DNA from: a virus
Direction: 5' to 3' (one strand)
IMG/VR virus record: IMGVR_UViG_3300037189_023016
Coordinates: 1-25,311 of that record
DNA length: 25,311 nucleotides
Both the position numbers and the translations under genes were made by a program. Of this stretch, positions 1 through 7,864 are shown piece by piece. Each line of letters begins with the position of its first letter. Within the stretch, counting starts at the first letter, position 1. A model generated the notes under the pieces. The model ran no database searches. It was not told the origin of the DNA and was given only the letters and a program-made list of their open reading frames with translations.

Positions 1-149
1 GCATATGAAGCAGATGTAGTAAATATAACGTAACTAGCAGTGCGTGAAAATGAAGAAAATGAAGAAGTGACAGCATATGAAGCACTAGTAGCATTTTCTA
101 CAGTGAGAGCATTTAATGTTTGACGTGAATATCTACTAACTCTAGACAT
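1..149 (-). CDS. Fibre-like protein, N-terminal fragment (runs off left edge)
   Basis: This is the first 49 codons of a gene continuing beyond the window edge. It begins with an ATG at 149-147, nine bases after the stop codon of the gene before it. The readable protein starts MSRVSRYSRQTLNALTVENA and then becomes Ser/Thr/Ala/Tyr-rich with SASYAV, TASYV and SASYA units. Those units resemble the hexapeptide repeats of the 503-aa fibre protein at 5586-4075, so I infer another tail-fibre or appendage protein. No Shine-Dalgarno precedes it; the upstream bases are A/T-rich. Only the N-terminus is visible, so function is an inference from repeat type and location after the neck genes. Confidence 0.6.
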   Translation of the reverse strand, partial: MSRVSRYSRQTLNALTVENATSASYAVTSSFSSFSRTASYVIFTTSASY

Positions 150-158
150 AACTTATTT

Positions 159-1046
159 TTATAATTTTTCTATATAATATGAATACCCAGTAATTGTATC
201 TGATTCTTTAGTGTTTTGTGCTGCAAAAAATAAATATTGAGATTGACCCCAGTCTATATTTAGGAATTCTAGGTCATTAGTTTCAACATCATCTGAAAAT
301 CCATTGTATTTTGGAGAAATAATATGAGGAGATGATCCATCCGAGGGTATGATAATATCTCGTTTCATTTGTAAGTACTTGGATGAGGGGCCAGATTGAG
401 AAGCGGCGATTAAAGTAGAAAAATTAAAATCGGGGTCGGTTCCTATATACATTCTAATGAAGGAAGAATTACTGGTTTGCTTTTTGTAGGCTCTATAATG
501 AATACGAATTATATTTCCTTTAGTAAAAGTTCCACCGGGTATTAGTAAAGTATAAGTAGGGAGAGGACTTAGAGTACCAGTTACATCTGTTCCTTTTTTA
601 GTTTCTTTAAATATGGGCCCAGAAGAATTTGTTTCAAATTCTACAGATCCATTTTCAGCATCTTGGAGAACAAGAATTTGTCCTACAAATGCGTTTCTTG
701 AGTCTATTTTAGGAGTGTAGATATTAATTTGAGAATTATCTAGAAAAATCTGGGTTTTTTTTCCTTCATTTACTGCCTCAAGTTGGATACCTTTAGCATT
801 GTTAAGAAAAAATGCATTAGTTTTTCCATTTATAGTAGTGCTTTGGGTTAGATCTCCTCCTAGCTGGATGTTGTCTCCGGTTTTGGTTAAACCATTATCT
901 GCAGTAACATTATTTCCACTAGAGCCAGTGTCTACGGTAACTGTAAATTCATCTCCGTTTCCTCTAGTAAAAGTTACTTCATTAAGGTTAGTAGATGCAG
1001 TTACTACATATAATCCTTCAAGTTGTTTATCTTTAAGTATACTCAT
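159..1046 (-). CDS. Putative tail fibre/appendage protein (295 aa)
   Basis: This 295-residue protein starts MSILKDKQLEGLYVVTAS and begins two bases after the stop of the gp15-like gene, so it is probably co-transcribed with it. Residues ~45-75 contain an Asn/Gly/Thr-rich segment (TADNGLTKTGDNIQLGG, then DLTQSTTING) of the kind seen in shaft regions of phage fibres. The C-terminal ~150 residues look like a mixed globular domain (PLPTYTLLIPGGTFTKGN) ending in YSYYIEKL. No enzymatic motif, signal peptide or membrane segment is visible. Composition and its place between neck and fibre genes suggest a virion appendage protein. I do not recognise a precise family for the C-terminal domain. Confidence 0.55.
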   Translation of the reverse strand: MSILKDKQLEGLYVVTASTNLNEVTFTRGNGDEFTVTVDTGSSGNNVTADNGLTKTGDNIQLGGDLTQSTTINGKTNAFFLNNAKGIQLEAVNEGKKTQIFLDNSQINIYTPKIDSRNAFVGQILVLQDAENGSVEFETNSSGPIFKETKKGTDVTGTLSPLPTYTLLIPGGTFTKGNIIRIHYRAYKKQTSNSSFIRMYIGTDPDFNFSTLIAASQSGPSSKYLQMKRDIIIPSDGSSPHIISPKYNGFSDDVETNDLEFLNIDWGQSQYLFFAAQNTKESDTITGYSYYIEKL

Positions 1047-1048
1047 TT

Positions 1049-2326
1049 TTATGCAAATTTACCTATAGCTACTACTTCATCTGTTGATTCTAATACAAAT
1101 CCTAATCTAGTTGTATTTAAAATTAAAGTACATGTTCCATCACCATTATCAACAAAGTCATCTACCGCATCAGGTTCAACCAATTGTCCATTTACAAAAT
1201 AGGTAAATGAAGTTTTATCAACTGGTGGGAAACCATCAGGTGCTGTTAAAAATGCAGCAGCAAATGTTGCTGTTGAGTCTGTAGGGATAGAGGTAGCTAA
1301 TAGGGGTTTATTAGTGTTTAAATATACTAATATATTATTATCTAAATTTATATTAACATTCGTAACATTAGTAACATTATTTACAATGTTTGGAGAATCA
1401 AGGATTTGAGTTGATGCTAATCTTGCGGGTGCCATATCAGTTGGAGTATTAATAATATTTTTAGTTCCTTCTACAGTTTCTAAAGTAAAAGATAATTTAG
1501 TTTTACTAGAGAATTTCCTTACAGCATTTAAATCTTTTTGAGGAATATCAGGTATAATATAACCAAATAATTTAATAGTAAAAGCACTTCTTACTACTCT
1601 TTCACTTCTTTCTGAGAGTTCAGTAGTAGTAGAAAAAGAATCAATTTTAACTTGAAATTTAAATCTTTCAGGATCTCCCCAATATGAATCTGAAGCATAT
1701 TCAACTGTTTCAATTATTTTGGCTAATTGGTCATTGTAATAAGTAAAAATTACACAGTCATAGGTAATGCTTAAATAATCAGGTACTACAGTAGCATAAT
1801 ATGTTTTTTCAGGTAAAATACCATTTAAAGCATTAAATTTACTATATTCATTTTTTTTACTGTATCTGGTTCCATATACTGCAATGTTATTAGCTTCATT
1901 AGCATCTAACTTATTGGTTATATTTCTAAGCTTCTCAATATTATTTCTTTTAAACATAATAAGAGGAGCCATTATACGGCCGTTTAAATCCCTATAGTAA
2001 CCATCAGCTTGATATGATTTCCATTTTTCAGGAGAACCATATATAATGGGGACAGGAATTCTTTCTCCATTCTGTATCACAAAAGGTTTAATAACGTTTT
2101 GAAAATAATACATTATGGACTCATCTATATCTTGAATACCAATAGATAAAGGTTTAACAGTATCATTTTTAAATGAAGTTTGCTCTGCTCTATTAAGAGT
2201 ACCATCAGTACTAGGATTTCCGGTAGATTGAAAACCAGGAGAACCTGGGGGTGGATTATAAGGCTCTTGAAGAGAAATGCTAATTTCTCTTTGGGTTTTG
2301 GGTATAGGTTTTCTTGGGGTAGCCAT
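1049..2326 (-). CDS. gp15-like tail completion / sheath-terminator protein with extra C-terminal domain
   Basis: This 425-residue protein resembles T4 gp15, the hexameric protein that caps the tail tube and sheath and joins the tail to the neck. Supporting stretches are MYYFQNVIKPFVIQNGERIP (~72-91) followed by PVPIIYGSPEKW, and ITYDCVIFTYYNDQLAKIIE (~187-206). These match the order in T4 gp15, where 'RVPITYAS' precedes 'YELSIFTRYEDDMFQIVEQ'. A further stretch is RSAFTIKLFGYIIPD (~246-260). T4 gp15 has 272 residues; this protein carries about 150 more at the C-terminus, including an Asn-rich linker and a small beta-type domain with YFVNGQLVEPD and a terminal TDEVVAIGKFA. A Pro/Gly-rich N-terminal tail precedes the core. 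The start overlaps the preceding stop by one base (TAATG). The T4 order 13-14-15 supports the call. Confidence 0.65.
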   Translation of the reverse strand: MATPRKPIPKTQREISISLQEPYNPPPGSPGFQSTGNPSTDGTLNRAEQTSFKNDTVKPLSIGIQDIDESIMYYFQNVIKPFVIQNGERIPVPIIYGSPEKWKSYQADGYYRDLNGRIMAPLIMFKRNNIEKLRNITNKLDANEANNIAVYGTRYSKKNEYSKFNALNGILPEKTYYATVVPDYLSITYDCVIFTYYNDQLAKIIETVEYASDSYWGDPERFKFQVKIDSFSTTTELSERSERVVRSAFTIKLFGYIIPDIPQKDLNAVRKFSSKTKLSFTLETVEGTKNIINTPTDMAPARLASTQILDSPNIVNNVTNVTNVNINLDNNILVYLNTNKPLLATSIPTDSTATFAAAFLTAPDGFPPVDKTSFTYFVNGQLVEPDAVDDFVDNGDGTCTLILNTTRLGFVLESTDEVVAIGKFA

Positions 2327-2835
2327 TATAATCTTTGTTTAATAATGTTTAATCTATCAGCAGGTGTGTAGTGAGTTTCACAAATTACACTTACACTATA
2401 ACCAAAATTTTCTAGTCCAGGATTTAATGGGTTAGCAGTATATGGGTAGTCAGGATCTTTACCTACAAAATATTGAGTATCATATGTGTTATCTACTTCA
2501 AAGTAACTTTCTTGATATAAAATGATATCTCCAATTTGAGGGACAACGTTAGCATCTAACAAATCATCTCTTAAAAAAGCTACTTTGATACTCCAATTAA
2601 AATCTACTCCCAATTCACTAGTACCATCAGTTTTGTTTTCAATAGTAATTAATGAATTAAATAATGATGGACCTTCATAGTATTTGCCTCCAGAAGCTTC
2701 ACCATACATATTTACTATGGTTTTGTCTAAAACAAATTTATACAGAGCACATTGTTGAGTAATAATATTTCCCATCAACTCTCGGTTAATTTTTCTAATT
2801 AGACTTACATCTCTACTACCTCCAAATAGTGCCAT
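2326..2835 (-). CDS. gp14-like neck protein
   Basis: This 169-residue protein lies between gp13-like and gp15-like genes and overlaps both by one base, giving a translationally compact 13-14-15 cassette. In T4, gp13 and gp14 complete the head by forming the neck to which the finished tail binds. Visible features are an N-terminal helix (SLIRKINRELMGNIITQQCA), a central beta segment (LGVDFNWSIKVAFL) and a C-terminal block with GDIILYQESYFEVDNTYDTQ and YSVSVICETHYTPADRLNI. The last block resembles the conserved gp14 pattern in which a statement of an interface plane is followed by 'FEI..V....FY..GK...Y...CELF'. Similarity is recognised by pattern, not by alignment. The position makes gp14 the best call. 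Confidence 0.55.
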   Translation of the reverse strand: MALFGGSRDVSLIRKINRELMGNIITQQCALYKFVLDKTIVNMYGEASGGKYYEGPSLFNSLITIENKTDGTSELGVDFNWSIKVAFLRDDLLDANVVPQIGDIILYQESYFEVDNTYDTQYFVGKDPDYPYTANPLNPGLENFGYSVSVICETHYTPADRLNIIKQRL

Positions 2836-3995
2836 TATCCTATGTATATTACCATTGGTACATTATTAATTTCTTGCTTTCTAAAATCACTTTCTTGAGC
2901 TCTTCTTTCAAGTAAAGATCTTTTAGAAGTTTCATCAAAGTATGCTCTAATTCTTTCAATTAAGGCTTGCTTTTCAGCTGTAGCAGCAGCTAATAAATCT
3001 GATTGGTTAAGAGTTACTTCTCTATCCGGGATAGGGACAGTACTGTATTTACCTCTAATATATCCAAGCATTTCTTTACATAGTGCCAGTGTGTATTCAA
3101 AAATCCATTGTCTACCAATAGAATTTATATATGAATACGTTGGATTAACATATGGAGCGTTAGAAGCATTACTTACTCCACCCGTTGATACTAACCCATT
3201 GTTAGCTCTATCATATATTTTTATATAATTAAACCACAAACGTCCTCCTCTAGTATCTGAATCTGAAGGGATTGGGAATATACGGAGTTTATTATTAATG
3301 AGTTGAAATGTGTAGTTAGATAAGCGTACTGTGTTGCTCATTTCAATAGCTTGCATAGTGCCCAAATCATAGGATAAAGGCATCATAAGATAACCAACAC
3401 CATATCCACTACCTAGCATACCTCCACCATAAAGTCCAGCAGAAGGTACACCTCCTAATCCAGCAAATCCACCATACGGAGCATACAATTGGTTAATTGC
3501 AGGTAAAGGATAGTAGAATACTTGTTTAATTTCAATACCTCCAGAAATGTTATTATCTAAAGCCCATTGGGTTAAGTCATAATCTTGGATGCTAGAAGTT
3601 AAAGCAATAGAACCACTATAATAAGTTACATTTCCTCCTACTCCTGCTTCTTCACCATATTGTTGAGATAATCGAATTATACCTCCCATATTAGGGGTAA
3701 ATACGGAGTTATTTGCAATTGAACTTGTGGATGCCCCCTCCAATGATAATAAATTATCTCGCACTTGATACGCATATAATTCATTACCATACGTGGTAAT
3801 AGCCTCTTCAAATGCTGTGTAAAAATTTACATCTTGTAACTCAACATCTGTTAATGGATACCCTAATCTGCGAGCACAAAAAGTAACTACTTTATCAGCA
3901 TCAGATTGGAATTGGAAATCATAATCATAAAATCCAAAGGGTGTATCTCCAGGTGTAAATGAAGAACTACCGGGATATATAGGGATATTAGCCAT
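2835..3995 (-). CDS. gp13-like neck protein
   Basis: The gene is read from ATG at 3995 (protein start MANIPIYPGSSS). A TTG further upstream at 4031 would add 12 residues, but it overlaps the conserved TATTTATA element at 4017-4010, so I reject it. The protein is about 386 residues. Near residues 35-70 it has the layout VTFCARRLGYPLTDVELQD followed by AFEEAITTYGNE. This matches T4 gp13, where 'LRRIGDPTIKLNLTDDQIFDSIQDAIDYFIE' opens the protein. A Gly-rich insertion (AGLGGVPSAGLYGGGMLGSG) lies in the middle. A conserved-looking C-terminal helical segment begins GRQWIFEYTLALCKEMLGYI. Together with the gp14-like and gp15-like genes that follow, it should form the head-tail neck. T4 gp13 is about 309 residues, so this is somewhat long. 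Confidence 0.6.
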   Translation of the reverse strand: MANIPIYPGSSSFTPGDTPFGFYDYDFQFQSDADKVVTFCARRLGYPLTDVELQDVNFYTAFEEAITTYGNELYAYQVRDNLLSLEGASTSSIANNSVFTPNMGGIIRLSQQYGEEAGVGGNVTYYSGSIALTSSIQDYDLTQWALDNNISGGIEIKQVFYYPLPAINQLYAPYGGFAGLGGVPSAGLYGGGMLGSGYGVGYLMMPLSYDLGTMQAIEMSNTVRLSNYTFQLINNKLRIFPIPSDSDTRGGRLWFNYIKIYDRANNGLVSTGGVSNASNAPYVNPTYSYINSIGRQWIFEYTLALCKEMLGYIRGKYSTVPIPDREVTLNQSDLLAAATAEKQALIERIRAYFDETSKRSLLERRAQESDFRKQEINNVPMVIYIG

Positions 3996-4009
3996 GGATA
4001 GGGTTTGTG

Positions 4010-4017
4010 TATAAATA
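4010..4017 (-). promoter_or_regulatory. TATTTATA element before the gp13-like gene
   Basis: The coding strand reads TATTTATA, then 14 bases, then ATG at 3995. It is preceded by A (ATATTTATA) and followed by CACAAACCC. It sits just downstream of the terminator at 4031-4053, so it is well placed to start the 13-14-15 unit. Confidence 0.6.
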
Positions 4018-4030
4018 TTAGGAGAAAACA

Positions 4031-4053
4031 AAAGACCCTCAAATGGGGTCTTT
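4031..4053 (-). terminator. Intrinsic terminator after the 503-aa fibre gene
   Basis: A perfect eight-base stem AAAGACCC/GGGTCTTT encloses a seven-base loop. It is followed on the minus strand by TGTTTT and on the plus strand by a T run, so it could act in both directions. It lies about 20 bases after the stop of the 5586-4075 gene. A second TATTTATA (4069-4062) sits between that stop and the stem. Confidence 0.8.
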
Positions 4054-4074
4054 TTGTATTATATAAATAATAAA

Positions 4075-5586
4075 TTATAGAGTTTCTACACTTACGTATC
4101 TTACAACACTGCTATCTCCAGTATTACTATTTTGAAGATGAACAGTTATGAATTGACTTTGACCACCTCCAATAGGACGATATGTTATAGGTAATGCATT
4201 AGAAGCAGTAGTACTAGCAGTTACATCAGTAAGTGCTGATGAAGCTGTAGGAAATACAACGGTTCTGCCTGAGCTACTAACTACTAAAGTTCGCTCAAAT
4301 TGGGCATATAATTGGTTTGCATCCATAGTGTACTGTCCTAAGAGATTAGTATCAGCTCCAGCAGTAGAGTCATCGTTGTAAACAGAAATAGTTGTAGTTC
4401 CAGCAGTACCTGTTTTAGTAATTAAAGCCTTTATGTGGTATATACTTCCCGTACCTATAGTTCCAAGAGATAAAGAACTTGATAAAGATAATGTTCTACC
4501 AGTAGTACCTGTTACTGTAGCGCCACCAGCTTGTCTAGCTACTACATGAGAAAAAGGATATGCACCGTCACCTGGAGGGGTAATGCTTCTATAAACTCCA
4601 TTAACACTATCATTAGATATAACATATTTAGGAGTATATACTTTTGAAAGATCGTATTGTGCAAAAGAACCAGTAGGTGTATTACTTATAATATTCCCTG
4701 TAATTGTTGTAGTGCTTCCACTTAATGTAACACCATTAGCACCTACGAATGTTATTGTGCCGTTGGCAGGTCCAGTTAAATTAGTAAATCTACCTAAAGT
4801 TAAAGTAGCAATCCCCGATCCATCACTTCCAGTTATAGATCCAGTTAATATCATTCGGTTCTGTAATGTTAGTGAACCAGATATTATGGCTGAGCCGGTG
4901 TATGGGAAAGTAGCTCCTCCACCTCCAAGGGCACTTGAAGCTGTAGCATATACTCTACCACTGCCATCTATACCTAATACATTTACTATTGAACTTGTAG
5001 TTACAGAAGGTAATGAAAGGTATGATGGGTTACTCCAATCTAAGTGAACAGTAGTTCCATCATTAGCGTATAAATTTCTATTTTCCCAATCAATTGAGGT
5101 ATTGGCTGAGCTATCGTAGGTTGCATTAGTAGCAAAATCTACAGTTGTACTACCAGCTGAGTTAAGATATCCATTCTCCCAATCTACAGCTACATTGCCA
5201 CTACTATCATATAAAGAATATTGGGTTGTGTCTAGAACATTAGATGCTCCACTTTTAATTTTAAGGGAACCAGTTATAACAGCACTACCTGAGTATGGAA
5301 ATGGTTGGGTTGAGGGTGAAGTTAAAGCATATGATGCTGTTAAAGCATTAACAGAGTAGCTAGATGTTAAAGCATATGATGATGTTCTAGCAAAACTAGC
5401 TGTTAAAGCATATGAGGAAGTTCTTGCATTACTAGCACTTACAGCATATGATGCTGTTACAGCATATGATGCCGTAATAGCATTTGATGCGGTAACTGCA
5501 GATGATGCTGTAACTGAAAGACTACCTGAAATGGTAATAGTATCTCCTGAATATGGTTGGATGAGGTTTACTTTTATAGTGCTCAT
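4075..5586 (-). CDS. Tail fibre protein with hexapeptide repeats (503 aa)
   Basis: The N-terminus MSTIKVNLIQPYSGDTITIS is closely similar to the starts of the three paralogous fibres to its right (MSTLQVN...PYSGDTL), so all four probably share an attachment peptide. Residues ~25-89 are hexapeptide repeats of the form [T/S]-[A/S]-S-[Y/N/F]-A-x. These are followed by Ser/Gly-rich beta segments (PYSGSAVITGSLKI, PYTGSAIISGSLTL) typical of trimeric phage fibre shafts. The C-terminal ~130 residues (from about TPTGSFAQYDLSKVY) look like a globular tip, ending SNTGDSSVVRYVSVETL. The gene is flanked by its own TATTTATA element and by terminators on both sides, so it looks monocistronic. The receptor is unknown. 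Confidence 0.7.
   Translation of the reverse strand: MSTIKVNLIQPYSGDTITISGSLSVTASSAVTASNAITASYAVTASYAVSASNARTSSYALTASFARTSSYALTSSYSVNALTASYALTSPSTQPFPYSGSAVITGSLKIKSGASNVLDTTQYSLYDSSGNVAVDWENGYLNSAGSTTVDFATNATYDSSANTSIDWENRNLYANDGTTVHLDWSNPSYLSLPSVTTSSIVNVLGIDGSGRVYATASSALGGGGATFPYTGSAIISGSLTLQNRMILTGSITGSDGSGIATLTLGRFTNLTGPANGTITFVGANGVTLSGSTTTITGNIISNTPTGSFAQYDLSKVYTPKYVISNDSVNGVYRSITPPGDGAYPFSHVVARQAGGATVTGTTGRTLSLSSSLSLGTIGTGSIYHIKALITKTGTAGTTTISVYNDDSTAGADTNLLGQYTMDANQLYAQFERTLVVSSSGRTVVFPTASSALTDVTASTTASNALPITYRPIGGGQSQFITVHLQNSNTGDSSVVRYVSVETL
5320..5514 (-). repeat. Degenerate 18-bp coding repeats (hexapeptide TASYAx)
   Basis: About ten degenerate units encode TASSAV, TASNAI, TASYAV, TASYAV, SASNAR, TSSYAL, TASFAR, TSSYAL and similar units inside the 503-aa fibre gene. 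The DNA shows the recurring core gcatatgatgctgt on the plus strand. Related units occur in the gene entering at the left edge. Confidence 0.75.
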
Positions 5587-5605
5587 TGCTGATGTATGGT
5601 TTTGT

Positions 5606-5613
5606 TATAAATA
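5606..5613 (-). promoter_or_regulatory. TATTTATA element before the 503-aa fibre gene
   Basis: TATTTATA is followed by ACAAAACC and lies 19 bases before the ATG at 5586. It comes immediately after the terminator at 5622-5645, which isolates this gene from the fibre array upstream. Confidence 0.6.
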
Positions 5614-5621
5614 TACACAAA

Positions 5622-5645
5622 AAAAGGCCTCCTTAGAGACCTTTT
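5622..5645 (-). terminator. Intrinsic terminator after the 120-aa partner gene
   Basis: The stem AAAAGG-C-CTC/GAG-A-CCTTTT has ten positions with one mismatch and a four-base loop. On the minus strand it is followed by a run of seven T. It lies 20 bases after the stop of the 6028-5666 gene and closes the paralogous fibre array. Confidence 0.75.
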
Positions 5646-5665
5646 AATTTTTAAATTCAAGGTTA

Positions 5666-6028
5666 TTAAACAGATCCTGAGAGGATACCTATTTGGAGTT
5701 GGAATGGTCCCTTGATAAGGCTATCACTTAATCCACCAGTTGAAAAGGTTTGGATAATTAATGCATTAGAGGAAGTAGTATATACTATAAATCCACTACT
5801 TGTATCACTTTGGTTTAAAGGAGTATAGGCGAATTGAATACCTAAACTACCTGTTGTAGATCCTGAAGAGACGGTGGGGGCAAAGTTACCTGAGGATACA
5901 AGTCGATATGTTCCGGCACTTAGTCTAGACCAAGATCCGGTAATGGAATTTTTGCCTCCTAATGAGGCGGTGATTGAGCCGGTTCCAGTTTGGGTTAAGC
6001 TTGCAGAATATAGTACGTAAAGGGGCAT
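5666..6028 (-). CDS. Small fibre-associated protein, copy B (120 aa)
   Basis: This 120-residue, Ser/Thr/Gly-rich protein of predicted beta character starts MPLYVLYSASLTQTG. It is a paralogue of the 123-aa protein at 7845-7474. The shared pattern is LYSASLTQTG, ITAS, ITGSW, a Tyr-plus-Ser stretch, TGSL.I...YTP, a hydrophobic strand, then LIKG..Q..IGI near the C-terminus. Each copy directly follows a paralogous large fibre gene, so the pair looks duplicated as a fibre-plus-partner cassette. A role as a fibre tip, fibre-capping or assembly partner is inference from context. I do not recognise a known family. The gene is closed by the terminator at 5622-5645. Confidence 0.6.
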   Translation of the reverse strand: MPLYVLYSASLTQTGTGSITASLGGKNSITGSWSRLSAGTYRLVSSGNFAPTVSSGSTTGSLGIQFAYTPLNQSDTSSGFIVYTTSSNALIIQTFSTGGLSDSLIKGPFQLQIGILSGSV

Positions 6029-6055
6029 GTTATTTTATTTTTTGATAATGTTATT

Positions 6056-6063
6056 TATAAATA
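6056..6063 (-). promoter_or_regulatory. TATTTATA element before small partner copy B
   Basis: TATTTATA directly abuts the stop codon of the upstream fibre gene (6064-6066). It lies 27 bases before the ATG at 6028, the longest spacing of the set. Confidence 0.5.
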
Positions 6064-7449
6064 TTACAATGATTCGTAATCTATCACTATTTTTACTTTA
6101 AGACCATTTATATATGCATTTTGGTTATGTTCGAGAAATACACCAAAATTACTTACATAATACATATCTAATGTTATTAATGAATAATCCTCTGCAATAG
6201 GGTCATATACAAGTCCATTGGGAATAGCTCCTAAAAGTGTCATTCCCGCTCCTTTACCTAAAAACATGTATGGTTGAGAATTATTAAAATATGGATTTGC
6301 ATTTAAATCCAATTGATAATAAGTTGTCCCAGGATCACCAGGGTTAGCGGATAAATTTCCTGTAAAATCATATGCTGAAAGAGGCACATATCCTGGATTG
6401 AGGGGTACTAAAGTGCCTGGTGTTGAAAATGCAGTAGTTCCTAAGCTGTTTAGGATTAATCCACCTTGCCAAAATCCGGAAGTGTTAATAGAGTTAGCAA
6501 ACGGAGTGTAAATATTAGTAATAAGAGTTTCTGCAACTGAACTATTAAGGAATTGAGGGTCAGCATGGATAGTAGTTCCTTGTTGATAAAAATCTAATCT
6601 AGCATCAGCTGAGTAATTTATGGATAGATATGATCCTATAGAAGAAGATAGATTAGTATATACCTTTATACTGTTTATTTTTTTCCAAGCAGTACTTGGG
6701 AGTTGAGAAACATTTGTATAAGCATATGTTACGTATTGGTTTCCAAATACAGTACTCCCTAAATAGGCATCATGTAAAGGTCTATTAAGTATATTATAGC
6801 TATCTATGTTTTGACCTATTCCTATCCCACCTGTTACATATATGTTATTACTAATTATACCTATAGCTTGATAAAAGAATTGATTTGGAGCAAGGCTTTG
6901 AGTTACAAGTATACCTCCAATTACATCAGATTGAACCACTCCACTAGGAGTAGGAGGAGATACAATAGACCAACCACCAGGGAGTGGATTCTCCCAACAT
7001 ACAAATTTATATGCTATACCATCAGAAGGAAGTGTAGTAGAGCTATTTGTGATACCATTAATACTTCCACCACTAACACCTGGAAAGATGTGAATTGGGA
7101 TTCCACTAAGGTTGATTAATGTTACTTCTTTGCCTTTATTAGGGATTTGAGGAAGTTTAACACAGTAGTTATCAGCATTAGCATAACTTATAACATTTAC
7201 CCCATAATTTAAAAATACAGTTCCGTTAGTAGTTGAAAATCCTAAAGAATCTAAAGATGAAGTTCCACTAGCAGAAATATTAGCTACAGGATTAACTACT
7301 CCATTACCTATATTTGGGAATCTTAAGTCTCCACTAGATGTAATAGCAGTACCTACAGATAAAGCACCTGAAATATAAGTAATAGAGGAGCTTAAATGTA
7401 AAGTATCACCAGAATAGGGTTGGGTGTTATTGACTTGTAATGTGCTCAT
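6064..7449 (-). CDS. Paralogous tail fibre, copy 3 (461 aa)
   Basis: This is the last of three tandem fibre paralogues. It starts MSTLQVNNTQPYSGDTL. Residues ~36-175 form the conserved N-terminal module (SSGDLRFPNIGNGVVNPVAN; NYGVNVISYANADNYCVKLP; NKGKEVTLINLSG; VCWENPLPGGWSIVS). Residues ~176-340 are unlike the other copies. Then LNPGYVPLSAYDFTG and NPGDPGTTYYQLD mark the second conserved block. The C-terminus YINGLKVKIVIDYESL matches the other copies. No chaperone or peptidase domain is visible. The inferred role is host recognition, with conserved ends for virion attachment and trimer closure and a divergent centre. It is followed by small partner copy B. Confidence 0.7.
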   Translation of the reverse strand: MSTLQVNNTQPYSGDTLHLSSSITYISGALSVGTAITSSGDLRFPNIGNGVVNPVANISASGTSSLDSLGFSTTNGTVFLNYGVNVISYANADNYCVKLPQIPNKGKEVTLINLSGIPIHIFPGVSGGSINGITNSSTTLPSDGIAYKFVCWENPLPGGWSIVSPPTPSGVVQSDVIGGILVTQSLAPNQFFYQAIGIISNNIYVTGGIGIGQNIDSYNILNRPLHDAYLGSTVFGNQYVTYAYTNVSQLPSTAWKKINSIKVYTNLSSSIGSYLSINYSADARLDFYQQGTTIHADPQFLNSSVAETLITNIYTPFANSINTSGFWQGGLILNSLGTTAFSTPGTLVPLNPGYVPLSAYDFTGNLSANPGDPGTTYYQLDLNANPYFNNSQPYMFLGKGAGMTLLGAIPNGLVYDPIAEDYSLITLDMYYVSNFGVFLEHNQNAYINGLKVKIVIDYESL

Positions 7450-7462
7450 GTTGGTTTTTGAG

Positions 7463-7470
7463 TATAAATA
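7463..7470 (-). promoter_or_regulatory. TATTTATA element before fibre copy 3
   Basis: TATTTATA, then CTCAAAAACCAAC (13 bases), then ATG at 7449. It lies three bases after the stop of the 123-aa gene. Confidence 0.6.
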
Positions 7471-7473
7471 TTA

Positions 7474-7845
7474 TTAGGAATCAATGCCAATTATAAATTG
7501 TAGATTTCCTTTAATGAGGTTATTAGCTAAAGAGCTACTTGTTTCTCCAGCTATAGTATTAACAACTATATGCCTAAGAGAAGAACTCTGATATATAAAA
7601 ATACTAGCTGTATCAGTGCTTGAAAAAGAAGGAGTATAGGTATAACCTATAACTAAACTTCCTGTTGCTGAGCCAGACGGTCTATAATCTGGGAATAGTC
7701 TAATAGACGAAGAAAAGATATATTTTCCTGGGGATGAGTATAACCATGATCCAGTGATGGTTGTATCTTTAGCGCTAACAGAAGCAGTTATAGGAGCTGA
7801 TCCGGTTTGAGTTAAGCTAGCTGAGTATAGGGTTCTGAATGCCAT
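7474..7845 (-). CDS. Small fibre-associated protein, copy A (123 aa)
   Basis: This is the paralogue of the 120-aa protein at 6028-5666. It starts MAFRTLYSASLTQTGSAPIT and ends LIKGNLQFIIGIDS. It is Ser/Thr-rich with alternating hydrophobic residues, consistent with an all-beta fold, and has no signal peptide or membrane segment. It begins 19 bases after the stop of fibre copy 2 with no TATTTATA element or Shine-Dalgarno in that gap, so it is likely expressed from the same transcript. No copy follows fibre copy 1, which suggests that the duplication unit was fibre plus partner and that one partner was lost or never present. Function is unknown. Confidence 0.6.
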   Translation of the reverse strand: MAFRTLYSASLTQTGSAPITASVSAKDTTITGSWLYSSPGKYIFSSSIRLFPDYRPSGSATGSLVIGYTYTPSFSSTDTASIFIYQSSSLRHIVVNTIAGETSSSLANNLIKGNLQFIIGIDS

Positions 7846-7864
7846 TTTATTATAGGGGGTATTA

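Noticed and set aside
3996-4031. TTG start at 4031 for the gp13-like gene
   Set aside because: It would place the TATTTATA element and part of the terminator region inside the gene; the ATG at 3995 fits the spacing seen elsewhere.
6811-7119. Plus-strand ORF of 102 codons and other short plus-strand ORFs in the fibre locus
   Set aside because: They overlap clear coding sequence on the other strand and show no recognisable protein pattern.
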